Assembly (NCBI GenBank): GCA_963824105.1
Contig: CAWGNN010000009.1
Location: 248,001-312,000 of the forward strand
Reading direction: 5' to 3'
Source of the DNA: CAWDVB01 sp963824105
GTDB taxonomy: Bacteria; Actinomycetota; Actinomycetes; Propionibacteriales; Nocardioidaceae
Length of the DNA stretch: 64,000 nucleotides
The position numbers and the translations under genes were made by a program. Numbering within the stretch: position 1 is the first letter of the stretch; the number at the start of each line of letters is the position of its first letter. Positions 35,399 through 43,829 of this stretch are shown here, piece by piece. The notes beneath the pieces are model-generated. The model ran no database searches, was not told the DNA's origin, and was given only the letters and a program-made list of their open reading frames with translations.

Positions 35399-37486
35399 AT
35401 GGCGAGCTCGAAGTCGGCACCTGCCACGGCCGGGGCGGCAGTGGAGATCACTGCCCCCGCCTCCATCCGGAACGTCGTACTCGTCGGACCGTCCGGGTCG
35501 GGGAAGACCACGCTGGTCGAGGGACTCCTCGCCGCGGCCGGTGTGCTGACCCGCGCAGGTGCGGTCGTCGAGGGCACGACGGTGAGCGACTTCGACGAGG
35601 CCGAGATCAAGCAGCAGCGCTCAGTCGGCCTGTCGCTTGCCCCGCTCATCCACGACGGAGTGAAGATCAACCTGCTGGACGCGCCTGGCTATGCCGACTA
35701 CGTGGGCGAGGTCCGAGCGGGTCTGCGCGCCGCCGACGCGGCGCTCTTCGTGATCGCGGCGCATGAGCCGATCGACGCCAGCACCGCGGAGCTGTGGCGT
35801 GAGTGCGCGGCGGTGAACATGCCCCGCGCCGTCGTCCTGGGTCGGCTCGACCATGCCCGGGCCGACGTGCCCGGCGCGATCGCGGCAGCGCGCGCGGCGT
35901 TCGGCGAGAAGGTCGTGCCCGCCTACCTGAAGGAGGGCGATCGGGTCGTGGGTCTCCTGGCCGACGACCACGAGCACTCCGAGGCGCGCGGCGAGCTGAT
36001 CGAGGCCGTGATCGAGGAGTCCGAGGACGAGACCCTGATGGACCGGTACGTCGGAGGGGAGCAGGTCGACGTCGAGCTCCTCACCGCCGACCTGGAGCGC
36101 GCCATGGCTCGCGGCTCCTTCTACCCGCTCATCCCGGTCGACGGGGTCTCAGGGCTCGGTGCGCCCGAGCTGCTCAATCTGGTCGTCAAGGGCTTCCCGC
36201 CCCCGGCCGAGCATCCGCTTCCGGAGGTCTTCACCCCCGCGGGCGCACCCGGTCCGCAGCTCGCCTGCGACCCCGGTGGCCCCCTGGTGGCCGAGGTGAT
36301 CAAGACCACCAGCGACCCGTTCGTCGGGCGGGTGAGCCTGGTCCGTGTCTTCTCGGGCACGATCACCCCCGATCTGACCGTCCACGTGAGCGGCCACGCC
36401 TCGTCGTTCTTCGGCGCCAACGAGGCCCACCCGGACCACGATGAGGACGAGCGGATCGGTGCGCTCTCCTCACCGCTGGGCAAGACCCAGCGCTCGGTGG
36501 AACAGGTGGTGGCAGGCGACATCTGCGCGATCGGGCGGCTGACCCGTGCGGAGACCGGGGACACCCTGTCCAGCAAGGAGACCCCGCTCGTCCTCAAGCC
36601 GTGGGTGATGCCCGACCCGCAGCTCCCGATCGCGATCGAGGCCCGCGCCAAGCAGGACGAGGACAAGCTCGGCCAGGGACTGAACCGACTGGCCGCCGAG
36701 GACCCCACGATGCGGGTCGAGCACCACCCGGAGACCAACCAGATCGTGCTTTGGTGCATGGGCGAGGCGCACGTCGACCTCCTGATCGACCGGCTCGCCG
36801 AGCGTCACGGCGCGGCCGTCGACCAGGTGCCGCTGCGGGTCCCGCTCCGCGAGACGTTCGCCATGCCCGGCAAGGGACATGGGCGTCACGTGAAGCAGAG
36901 CGGGGGCCACGGCCAGTACGCCGTGTGCGACATCGAGGTCGAGCCTCTGCCACCGGGCACAGGCTTCGAGTTCGTCGACAAGGTCGTCGGTGGCGCCGTG
37001 CCGCGCCAGTTCATCCCGTCAGTGGAGAAGGGCGTCAGGGCGCAGATGGAACGAGGCGTGGCCGCCGGATACCCGGTGGTCGACATCCGGGTGACGCTGA
37101 CCGACGGCAAGTCGCACAGCGTCGACTCCTCCGACATGGCCTTCCAGACCGCCGGGATGCTGGCGCTGAAGGAGGCCGCCGCTTCGGCGGAGGTCAGTCT
37201 GCTCGAGCCGGTCGACGAGATCGCCGTCCTGGTGCCCGACGACCTGGTCGGCAACGTGATGAGCGACCTGTCCGGTCGACGCGGCCGGGTGCTCGGCACG
37301 GAGGCGGTCGTGGGATCGCGCACCCTGGTCCGGGCCGAGGTCCCGCAGATGGAGCTGACCCGCTACGCGATCGACCTGCGGGCCTTCTCCCACGGGTCGG
37401 CCACGTTCACCCGCTCGTTCGCCCGTTACGACGCGATGCCGAGCCACATCGCGGCGAAGGTCAAGGAGGAGGAGAAGGAGCAGTAG
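35399..37486 (+). CDS. Elongation factor G-like protein (EF-G2/FusA2 type)
   Basis: A 695-residue protein with all five EF-G domains but altered GTPase motifs. G1 is GPSGSGKTT (30-38) instead of AHIDAGKTT, G3 is DAPGYADY instead of DTPGH, and G4 near 145 reads GRLD instead of NKMD. Later domains look normal (EDPTMRVEHHPETNQ and KQSGGHGQYAV). This matches the second EF-G paralogue of actinobacteria, such as mycobacterial FusA2, whose role in translation is unsettled. AGGAGG lies 6 nt before the ATG. It stands alone, divergent from the VOC gene. Confidence 0.88.
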   Translation: MASSKSAPATAGAAVEITAPASIRNVVLVGPSGSGKTTLVEGLLAAAGVLTRAGAVVEGTTVSDFDEAEIKQQRSVGLSLAPLIHDGVKINLLDAPGYADYVGEVRAGLRAADAALFVIAAHEPIDASTAELWRECAAVNMPRAVVLGRLDHARADVPGAIAAARAAFGEKVVPAYLKEGDRVVGLLADDHEHSEARGELIEAVIEESEDETLMDRYVGGEQVDVELLTADLERAMARGSFYPLIPVDGVSGLGAPELLNLVVKGFPPPAEHPLPEVFTPAGAPGPQLACDPGGPLVAEVIKTTSDPFVGRVSLVRVFSGTITPDLTVHVSGHASSFFGANEAHPDHDEDERIGALSSPLGKTQRSVEQVVAGDICAIGRLTRAETGDTLSSKETPLVLKPWVMPDPQLPIAIEARAKQDEDKLGQGLNRLAAEDPTMRVEHHPETNQIVLWCMGEAHVDLLIDRLAERHGAAVDQVPLRVPLRETFAMPGKGHGRHVKQSGGHGQYAVCDIEVEPLPPGTGFEFVDKVVGGAVPRQFIPSVEKGVRAQMERGVAAGYPVVDIRVTLTDGKSHSVDSSDMAFQTAGMLALKEAAASAEVSLLEPVDEIAVLVPDDLVGNVMSDLSGRRGRVLGTEAVVGSRTLVRAEVPQMELTRYAIDLRAFSHGSATFTRSFARYDAMPSHIAAKVKEEEKEQ

Positions 37487-37509
37487 GGCCCTGCGGCCGT
37501 CAGCGGCGC

Positions 37510-38253
37510 TCAGTGGGGGTCGGCGGGGTGGATCGCCAGCGCCGACCTGGAGCGTTCGTGCTCCTCGCAGTGGCGCACCAGCACGTCGTAGGCACGCGCC
37601 CCCATCATCGTGACCAGCTCGGTGCGGCTGCTCCGGTAGACGGGCTCGGAGGCGGTGTGTGCCTCGGTGTTGCCGCTGCAGTACCAGTCGAGGTCGTGTC
37701 CGCCCGGTCCCCAGCCTCGCCGGTCGTACTCCCCGATGGAGGCCTCGAGGTAGGACGTGCCGTCGGGCCGCTCCACCTGCCGGTAGGAGCGCCGGATCGG
37801 CAGCTGCCAACAGACGTCGGGCTTGGTCTCGGCGAAGTGCACGTCTTCGTCGAGGGCGAGCTTGTGCAGGGCACAGCCTGCACCTCCCGCGAACCCGGGC
37901 CTGTTGAGCAGGATGCAGCCCCCGTCGACAATGGCGGTCTTGCGCTCCCCGTCGTCGTCCTTGGTGACCCACTGCTTGCCCTGGCCTTGGTCGTGGAACT
38001 GCCACTGCTCGGGAGTCAGCCGCTTCACCCAGGAGCGGACGCGCTTCTCGTCGGCCTTGTCGGAGAAGTGCGCCCCGAGGGTGCAACAGCCGTCGTCGGG
38101 CCGGTCGGCGTAGATGCCCTGGCAGCCTCGGCCGAAGATGCAGGTCCAGTGCGAGGTGAGCCAGGTCAGGTCGCAACGGAAGATCTGCTCCTCGTCGGCG
38201 GGGTCGGGGAACTCAACCCAGACCCGCGGAAAGACGAGATCGACCTCTGGCAC
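37510..38253 (-). CDS. Cysteine-rich protein, possible metal-binding (unassigned family)
   Basis: A 247-residue cytosolic protein with ten cysteines. Eight cluster in RCDLTW, WTCIFGRGCQG, DGCCTLGAHF, GGCILLN, GAGCALHK and DVCWQL, an order that recalls proteins chelating zinc or an iron-sulfur cluster (YkgJ- or DUF3109-like), but I cannot place it firmly. Tryptophan is also frequent (WLTSHW, RSWVKRLTPEQW). TAGGGT is 7 nt before the GTG, suggesting a leaderless message divergent from the Ppx-like gene, whose own TACATT lies 47 bp away. Conserved spacing of cysteines suggests function. Confidence 0.72.
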   Translation of the reverse strand: MPEVDLVFPRVWVEFPDPADEEQIFRCDLTWLTSHWTCIFGRGCQGIYADRPDDGCCTLGAHFSDKADEKRVRSWVKRLTPEQWQFHDQGQGKQWVTKDDDGERKTAIVDGGCILLNRPGFAGGAGCALHKLALDEDVHFAETKPDVCWQLPIRRSYRQVERPDGTSYLEASIGEYDRRGWGPGGHDLDWYCSGNTEAHTASEPVYRSSRTELVTMMGARAYDVLVRHCEEHERSRSALAIHPADPH

Positions 38254-38300
38254 GTGGGCAACCCTACGGGTCCCGCACACCTGGCCGGTACATTGGTGGT

Positions 38301-39245
38301 GTGCGGCTCGGAGTGCTCGACATCGGCAGCAACACCGGGCATCTCCTCGTCGTCGACGCCATCGGCGGAGCCGCCCCTCTCCCGACCTACTCCTTCAAGG
38401 AGCCGCTGCGCCTCGCCGAGCATCTGGATGCCGAGGGGATGCTCCGGGACTCGGGCATCTCCGCCCTGATCGACTTCGTCAAGGACTCTCTGGCGGTCGC
38501 CGAGGACCAGGGCTGCGAGGAGATCCTGGGCTTCGCCACGTCGGCAGTGCGCGACTCCGGCAATACCGACGAGGTGCTCGACCGGCTCGGCAGGGAGACG
38601 GGCGTCACCATCGACGTCTTGAGTGGTGAGGACGAGGCGAAGCTGACCTTCCTCGCCGTACGCCGCTGGTTCGGCTGGTCCTCGGGCCGACTGCTCGTCT
38701 TCGACATCGGAGGGGGGTCCCTGGAGATCGCCGCGGGCGACGACGAGGCCCCCGAAGTCGCCCATTCGCTTCCTCTCGGCGCGGCTCGGCTGACCCGGGA
38801 CTGGATCAGCACCGATCCACCCTCACCCGATGAGACCGCGAAGATGCGCAAGCACATCAGGGCCGAGATGGCGCGTGACGCCGGCCCGATCCTGCGCGGC
38901 GCCGCGCCCGACCATGCGGCCGCGACCTCCAAGACCTTCCGTTCGCTGGCGCGCATCTGCGGCGCCGCGCCGCGCGCCGAGGGTCCCCGGGTCAAGCGCT
39001 ACCTGCGTCGCGACGACCTGGGCAAGGCCCTTGCCCGGCTGGTCGAGATGACGGCCGAGGAGCGTCTCCAGCTGCCCGGCGTCTCGCCGAGCCGGGAGCA
39101 CCAACTGGTGGCCGGTGCCCTGGTCGCTGAGGCGGCGATGGACCTCTTCGGTCTCGACGAGATGGAGATCTGCCCCTGGGCGCTGCGGGAGGGCGTCCTG
39201 CTGGAGCGGATCGACGAGATCAGCATCATCTCCGGCGGCAGGTGA
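38301..39245 (+). CDS. Ppx/GppA phosphatase family protein
   Basis: A 314-residue ASKHA-fold phosphatase. LGVLDIGSNTGHLLVVD is the N-terminal phosphate loop, GFATSAVRDSGN and LSGEDEAKLTF follow, and FDIGGGSLEIA is the second nucleotide loop. Members hydrolyse polyphosphate or pppGpp; this short form resembles mycobacterial Ppx1-type exopolyphosphatases. TACATT lies 6 nt before the GTG (leaderless). The next gene follows after 3 bp, an order I recall near proC in mycobacteria. Confidence 0.88.
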   Translation: MRLGVLDIGSNTGHLLVVDAIGGAAPLPTYSFKEPLRLAEHLDAEGMLRDSGISALIDFVKDSLAVAEDQGCEEILGFATSAVRDSGNTDEVLDRLGRETGVTIDVLSGEDEAKLTFLAVRRWFGWSSGRLLVFDIGGGSLEIAAGDDEAPEVAHSLPLGAARLTRDWISTDPPSPDETAKMRKHIRAEMARDAGPILRGAAPDHAAATSKTFRSLARICGAAPRAEGPRVKRYLRRDDLGKALARLVEMTAEERLQLPGVSPSREHQLVAGALVAEAAMDLFGLDEMEICPWALREGVLLERIDEISIISGGR

Positions 39246-39248
39246 CCA

Positions 39249-40070
39249 ATGGGCCCGCTGGTTGCTCTCTCCACCGCATCGGTCTATCCGCAGTCGGCTG
39301 CCCACGGCTTCGAGCTGGCGGCATCGCTCGGGTACGACGCCCTGGAGGTCATGGTGACCGTCGACCCGATCACCCAGGAGATCGAGGCCGTGCGCCATCT
39401 GGCGGCCTACCACGAGGTCCGGGTCTGTGCCATCCACGCCCCCACGCTCCTGTTCACTCAGCATGTCTGGGGCACCGAGCCCTGGGGCAAGCTCCAGCGC
39501 AGTGCCGAGATGGCTCACGCGGTCGGCGCCGACGTGGTGGTGGTCCACCCGCCGTTTCGATGGCAGCGTGAGTATGCGGCCGGCTTCGCCGAGGGGATAG
39601 CCGAGCTCGAGGACGCCACCGGGCTGGCCTTCGCGGTCGAGAACATGTACCCCTGGCGGGCCTCCCGCCGGAAGGTCCAGGCCTACCTGCCGCACTGGGA
39701 CCTCCTCGGTCAGGGGTACACCCATACGACCCTCGACGTGTCGCATGCGGCAACGTCCCATCAGAGCTCGCTCGATCTGGCCCGCGCGCTGGGTCCGTCG
39801 CTGCGCCACGTGCACCTCAGCGATGGGACCGGCAGCGCCAAGGACGAGCACCTGATCCCGAGCCGCGGGACCCAACCGGTCGCCGAGCTGCTCGGGTACC
39901 TGCGCGACATCTCGTTCGAGGGGCACGTGGTCCTAGAGGTCAACACCCGCAAGTGCTCGACCAGAAGGGAGCGGGAGAGCGAGCTCGCCGAGGCGCTGGC
40001 CTTCGCCCGCGAGCACCTGGAGGGAGCCGAGCACCGAACCGCGGCCCGGAAGGCATCCGAGGGCGCGTAG
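39249..40070 (+). CDS. Sugar phosphate isomerase/epimerase-like TIM-barrel protein
   Basis: A 273-residue xylose-isomerase-like (AP_endonuc_2) barrel. GFELAASLGYDALEVMV opens the fold; VCAIHAPT, VVVHPPFRWQ, FAVENMYPW, LDVSHAA, HVHLSDG and LEVNTR supply the expected metal ligands in order. Substrate unknown. It is adjacent to the Ppx-like gene and likely co-transcribed. A strong inverted repeat begins in its last codons and continues past the stop. Confidence 0.85.
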   Translation: MGPLVALSTASVYPQSAAHGFELAASLGYDALEVMVTVDPITQEIEAVRHLAAYHEVRVCAIHAPTLLFTQHVWGTEPWGKLQRSAEMAHAVGADVVVVHPPFRWQREYAAGFAEGIAELEDATGLAFAVENMYPWRASRRKVQAYLPHWDLLGQGYTHTTLDVSHAATSHQSSLDLARALGPSLRHVHLSDGTGSAKDEHLIPSRGTQPVAELLGYLRDISFEGHVVLEVNTRKCSTRRERESELAEALAFAREHLEGAEHRTAARKASEGA

Positions 40071-40106
40071 CCTTCGAGGCGAGGCACTCGGATGCCTTCC
40101 GGGCCG
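40042..40106 (+). terminator. Strong 20-bp intercistronic hairpin before proline dehydrogenase
   Basis: CGGCCCGGAAGGCATCCGAG (40042-40061) is exactly complementary to 40087-40106. The 25-nt loop holds a small GCCT-TCG-AGGC hairpin. The left arm is in the isomerase coding end, the right arm ends 20 bp before the GTG of the next gene. No T-tract follows. It may be a factor-dependent terminator, attenuator or RNA-stability element. Confidence 0.65.
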
Positions 40107-40126
40107 GTGGAGACGAGGAGGTCGCC

Positions 40127-41056
40127 GTGCTGCGTCAGGCGCTATTGGTGTTGTCGCGGAGCGGGCAGGTGAAGCAGATGCTGACCCGGGCCCCGGTCGC
40201 CAGCGGGGTGGTGGCGCGGTTCGTCCCGGGCGAGACCGTCGAGTCGGCCGTCCTCACTGTCGAGCGACTGGTCAAGGACGGACTGGTCGTCACCTTGGAC
40301 CATCTCGGCGAGGACACCACCGACGAGAAGCAGGCGGAGGCTACCGCCCAGGCGTACGTCGATCTCCTCGAGCGGCTGCAGGACGCAGGTCTGGCCGACT
40401 CTGCCGAGGTTTCGGTGAAACTGTCCGCGGTGGGGCAGGCGCTGCCCGGAGACGGCAACGCGATCGCACTGAAGAACGCCCGTCTCATCTGTGCGGCCGC
40501 GCGACGGGCGGGCACTTCGGTGACCCTCGACATGGAGGACCACACCACGACCGACGCGACGTTGGCGACGCTCCGAGAGCTCCGCAAGGACTACCCGGAG
40601 ACCGGCGCGGTGCTGCAGGCCTACTTGCACCGCACCGAGAAGGACTGTGAGGACCTGGCGGACGAGGGCTCACGGGTCCGGCTCTGCAAGGGCGCCTACA
40701 AGGAGCCGGAGTCGGTGGCCTATCAGTCCACCGTCGACGTCGATCGCTCCTACGTCCGCTGCCTGTCGATCCTGATGCAGGGATCCGGGTATCCGATGGT
40801 CGCCACTCATGACCCGCGGATGATCCGGGCCGCCGAGGAGCTCGCCGGCGCGACGGGCCGCGAGGCGGGTTCGTTCGAGTTCCAGATGCTCTACGGCATC
40901 CGGCCGGAGGAGCAGCTGCGGATCGCTGGTCTCGGTCACCGGATGCGGGTCTATGTCCCGTACGGCACCGAGTGGTACGGCTACTTCATGAGACGTCTCG
41001 CGGAACGGCCGGCCAACCTGACATTCTTCCTGAGGTCGCTGATCTCTCGACACTAG
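40127..41056 (+). CDS. Proline dehydrogenase
   Basis: A 309-residue monofunctional FAD-dependent PRODH that oxidises proline to pyrroline-5-carboxylate. The barrel has VTLDHLGEDTTDEKQA, VSVKLSAVGQAL, VTLDMEDHTTTDATL, VRLCKGAYKEPE, VATHDPRM and FEFQMLYGIRPEEQ, all typical of the single-domain enzymes; YGTEWYGYFMRRLAERPANL, in part, is the C-terminal helix near the proline site. GTG 40127 has GAGGAG 6 nt upstream. proC, which runs the reverse conversion, follows after 8 bp. Confidence 0.93.
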   Translation: MLRQALLVLSRSGQVKQMLTRAPVASGVVARFVPGETVESAVLTVERLVKDGLVVTLDHLGEDTTDEKQAEATAQAYVDLLERLQDAGLADSAEVSVKLSAVGQALPGDGNAIALKNARLICAAARRAGTSVTLDMEDHTTTDATLATLRELRKDYPETGAVLQAYLHRTEKDCEDLADEGSRVRLCKGAYKEPESVAYQSTVDVDRSYVRCLSILMQGSGYPMVATHDPRMIRAAEELAGATGREAGSFEFQMLYGIRPEEQLRIAGLGHRMRVYVPYGTEWYGYFMRRLAERPANLTFFLRSLISRH

Positions 41057-41064
41057 GACATTCC

Positions 41065-41874
41065 ATGAGCGGAAACGTGGCCATCATCGGCGCGGGAGTG
41101 ATGGGCGAGACCCTGCTCTCCGGTCTGTTGCGGTCGGGGTGGAAGGCCGACGAGCTCCTGGTCGGAGAGAAGCGGTCCGAGCGAGCCGAGGAGCTGCGAT
41201 CCACCTACGGCGTGCGGGTGCTCAGCAACTCCGAGGTGGTGGAGCAGGCCGAGACCGTCGTCCTGGTGGTCAAGCCACAGGACATGCTCGACGTGCTTTA
41301 CGAGATCTCCCCGTACGTCACCACGAGCAAGCTGATCGTCTCCCTGGCGGCCGGCATCACCACGAGCTTCTTGGAGGACAAGCTCTCCGAGGGCGTGCCG
41401 GTCGTGCGAGTCATGCCGAACACCCCGGCGCTGGTGGACGAGGGCATGGCCGCGATCTCACCTGGATCGCACTGCGATGAAGCACACCTGGATCGAGTCG
41501 AGAAGCTGCTGGCCGCGACGGGCCGGGTCGTCCGGATCCCCGAGAAGCAGCAGGACGCGGTCACCGCGATCAGCGGCTCGGGCCCGGCGTACCTCTTCTT
41601 CGTCGTGGAAGCGATGATCGAAGCCGGCGTGCTGCTCGGGGTGCCCCGCGACACCGCTACGGAGTTGGTTGTCCAGACGATGGTGGGCTCGGCCCTGATG
41701 TTGCGCGAGACGGGCGAGCACCCGACTGTGCTCCGGGAGCGGGTCACCTCACCCGGAGGCACCACCGCGGCGGCGATCCGGGAGCTGGAGGACCACAAGG
41801 TGCGCGCCGCCTTCCTCACCGCCATCGAGGCTGCTTGCAACCGTTCTGAGGAGCTCTCGGGTGGGGGACGCTGA
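41065..41874 (+). CDS. proC: Pyrroline-5-carboxylate reductase
   Basis: A 269-residue NAD(P)H-dependent enzyme that makes proline. VAIIGAGVMGETLLSGLL is the dinucleotide fold, VVLVVKPQDMLDVL and VRVMPNTPALVDEGMAAI follow, and SGSGPAYLFFVVEA with VTSPGGTTAAAIREL is the conserved C-terminal substrate region. Its partner upstream catalyses the opposite step, so the pair needs separate control or compartmental flux. The HTH-bS22 genes lie downstream, as in mycobacteria. Confidence 0.95.
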   Translation: MSGNVAIIGAGVMGETLLSGLLRSGWKADELLVGEKRSERAEELRSTYGVRVLSNSEVVEQAETVVLVVKPQDMLDVLYEISPYVTTSKLIVSLAAGITTSFLEDKLSEGVPVVRVMPNTPALVDEGMAAISPGSHCDEAHLDRVEKLLAATGRVVRIPEKQQDAVTAISGSGPAYLFFVVEAMIEAGVLLGVPRDTATELVVQTMVGSALMLRETGEHPTVLRERVTSPGGTTAAAIRELEDHKVRAAFLTAIEAACNRSEELSGGGR

Positions 41875-41880
41875 GCGCTG

Positions 41881-43062
41881 ATGTCTGGTGCCGCTTGCGT
41901 CGTCTACGACCCGACTCTCACGCGCTACGACTTCGGGCCGACCCATCCGATGAGCCCGATCCGGGTGGACCTGACCATGCGGTTGGCGGGGGACCTCGGG
42001 ATCACGGGGAGCGGTGGGCTCGCGGTCGTACCGGCGCCGATAGCCGACGACGAGCTCCTCATGACCGTGCACACCGAGCACTTCGTCGAAACCGTCCGCA
42101 AGATCAGCGAGGACCCGGATCGCTTCGGCCCCGCCTGCGGGCTGGGTACCGAGGACACGCCGGCTTTCCCGGGTGTCCATACCGCGTCGGCCCACATCGT
42201 CGGCGCGACCACCGAGGCGGCCCGGCGGGTGTGGTCCGGTGAGGTCTCCCACGCGGTGAGCGTCGCGGGCGGGCTGCACCATGCGATGAGCGACCATGCG
42301 AGCGGGTTCTGCGTCTACAACGACGTGGCGGTGGCCATCCGCTGGCTGCTCGAGCAGGGCGCGGAGCGGGTCGCCTACGTCGATGTCGATGTGCATCACG
42401 GAGACGGCGTGGAGGCGATCTTCTATGACGACCCGCGAGTGCTCACGATCAGCCTCCACGAGACCGGTCAGTTCCTCTTCCCGGGCACCGGCTTCCCGGC
42501 CAAGAACGGCGGCCCGGGTGCGGAGGGGTCGGCGGTCAACGTGGCGCTGCCGCCCGGCACGGCCGACGCAGGGTGGCTGCGCGCCTTCCACGCGGTGGTG
42601 CCGGCCCTGCTGCGAGAGTTCTCCCCGGACGTGCTGGTGACCCAGCACGGATGCGACAGCCACACCGAGGATCCGTTGGCGCACCTGATGTTGAGCGTGG
42701 ACGGACAGCGGGAGTCCTATCTGGCCCTTCACGACCTGGCTCACGAGGTCGCCGACGGCAAGTGGATCGCAACCGGCGGCGGCGGGTATGCCATCGTTGA
42801 CGTCGTCCCCCGGATCTGGAGCCACCTGCTCGCGATCGCCGCGGGATCACCGGTCGACCTGGCCGAGCCGATCCCGGAGTCGTGGCGCCAGCACGTCCAA
42901 CAGCTGCTCGGGCAGCTCCCTCCCCAGCGCATGGGCGAGGGTAGGAATCTCGAGTTCCGCCCGTGGGAGGCCGGCTACGACCCGGCCAACTGGCTGGACC
43001 GGGCCGTCATGGAGACCCGCCGGGCGGTCTTCCCAAGCCACGGGATCGATCCGGAGTACTGA
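41881..43062 (+). CDS. acuC: AcuC-like histone deacetylase family protein
   Basis: A 393-residue zinc-dependent deacetylase of the arginase/HDAC fold. GGLHHAMSDHASGFCVYND, VAYVDVDVHHGDGVE and TISLHETGQFLFPGTG hold the zinc ligands and catalytic histidines. AcuC removes acetyl groups from lysine, notably on acetyl-CoA synthetase in Bacillus. It follows proC after 6 bp. The assignment to AcuC rather than another class I-like deacetylase is by overall match. The stem-loop at 43100 ends the run. Confidence 0.86.
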   Translation: MSGAACVVYDPTLTRYDFGPTHPMSPIRVDLTMRLAGDLGITGSGGLAVVPAPIADDELLMTVHTEHFVETVRKISEDPDRFGPACGLGTEDTPAFPGVHTASAHIVGATTEAARRVWSGEVSHAVSVAGGLHHAMSDHASGFCVYNDVAVAIRWLLEQGAERVAYVDVDVHHGDGVEAIFYDDPRVLTISLHETGQFLFPGTGFPAKNGGPGAEGSAVNVALPPGTADAGWLRAFHAVVPALLREFSPDVLVTQHGCDSHTEDPLAHLMLSVDGQRESYLALHDLAHEVADGKWIATGGGGYAIVDVVPRIWSHLLAIAAGSPVDLAEPIPESWRQHVQQLLGQLPPQRMGEGRNLEFRPWEAGYDPANWLDRAVMETRRAVFPSHGIDPEY

Positions 43063-43099
43063 CCGGTTCGACCGGTGAGCCCACCCCGTGAGGGGGCGA

Positions 43100-43120
43100 A
43101 GTGCCCGTTTCGGGCGCTTT
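43100..43120 (+). terminator. Stem-loop terminator after acuC
   Basis: AGTGCCCG (43100-43107), loop TTT, CGGGCGCT (43111-43118, one G-T pair), then TT. It lies 38 bp past the acuC stop. Confidence 0.6.
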
Positions 43121-43166
43121 GTAGGTAAAGAAATCCCGAAACCGTCCCCATTCCCACCTGTCCCAC

Positions 43167-43184
43167 TAGGCTCTTGTGTACAAG
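43167..43184 (+). promoter_or_regulatory. -10 element and adjoining CTTGT-GT-ACAAG dyad
   Basis: TAGGCT (43167-43172) is a likely -10, and CTTGTGTACAAG (43173-43184) immediately after it is a 5-bp dyad sitting over the expected transcription start, a good place for a repressor. The downstream gene encodes a small DNA-binding protein, so autoregulation is possible. Confidence 0.4.
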
Positions 43185-43248
43185 GGCACTCCGGGCGTGC
43201 CTCCGGTGGGGAAGCCGGGGGGCGGGTGCCGTGAAAGTGCGGTGGACC

Positions 43249-43455
43249 ATGGCCGAATCCAACAGCGGGGACGTCTCCGGACCCCGTTTCCTCACCGTGG
43301 CCGAAGTTGCGGCGATGATGCGGGTCTCGAAGATGACCGTGTACCGACTGGTACACGCCGGCGATCTCGCCGCTGTGCGCGTGGGGCGGTCGTTCCGTGT
43401 GCGTGAGGACGAGGTCGACGAGTACCTCCGCCGGAGCTTCTTCCAGACCGGCTGA
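43249..43455 (+). CDS. Small helix-turn-helix (excisionase-like, MerR-type) DNA-binding protein
   Basis: A 68-residue protein that is almost all winged helix: FLTVAEVAAMMRVSKMTVYRL is the HTH, in part, followed by VHAGDLAAVRVGRSFRVREDEV and a short helix. It resembles mycobacterial Rv0500A and the excisionase family. ATG 43249 is chosen; GTG 43231 is possible and has a G-rich element upstream. It is conserved next to the bS22 gene and the proC region, which implies a housekeeping regulator rather than a phage remnant. Confidence 0.88.
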   Translation: MAESNSGDVSGPRFLTVAEVAAMMRVSKMTVYRLVHAGDLAAVRVGRSFRVREDEVDEYLRRSFFQTG

Positions 43456-43647
43456 GAACCACGACGTTCCGGTCGCAGGCCGACGCCTTCAGCCCCCCGA
43501 TCTGTCAGGGGCCGATGAGGCCGCCCGCGTCGACGGCTCGCACCTCTTCCTGAGGGGTTCGGAGGTCGCTGGGCGCAGCGTTGTTCCGGGCAGCCCGCCA
43601 TCGGCTCGATCCGAGCGGCCGAATTGGGGGTGACCATCCTCGACGGC

Positions 43648-43653
43648 TAGGCT
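43648..43653 (+). promoter_or_regulatory. -10 element for the bS22 gene
   Basis: TAGGCT, with TTGGGG (43624-43629) 18 bp upstream as a weak -35. The start would fall near 43661, about 28 nt before the GTG. Confidence 0.45.
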
Positions 43654-43688
43654 GGTTCCTTCCGGTTGTGATTCAGGAAGGGTCCTTT

Positions 43689-43790
43689 GTGGGTTCAGTC
43701 ATCAAGAAGCGCCGTAAGCGCATGGCGAAGAAGAAGCACCGCAAGCTCCTCAAGAAGACGCGGGTCGCTCGTCGCCGTCTCGGCAAGTGA
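43689..43790 (+). CDS. Small ribosomal subunit protein bS22 (AURKAIP1/COX24 domain)
   Basis: A 33-residue highly basic peptide: it starts GSVIKKRRKRMAKKKHRKLL, partly quoted, and ends RVARRRLGK. This is the actinobacterial 30S protein bS22, located near the decoding centre in mycobacterial ribosomes. The size is exactly that of the mycobacterial protein. GTG 43689 has GGAAGGG upstream. It precedes the epimerase gene, in the same order as in mycobacteria. Confidence 0.93.
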   Translation: MGSVIKKRRKRMAKKKHRKLLKKTRVARRRLGK

Positions 43791-43829
43791 GCCGGACCGC
43801 TCTCCGCTGAGCCTCACTGGGACAACGTC

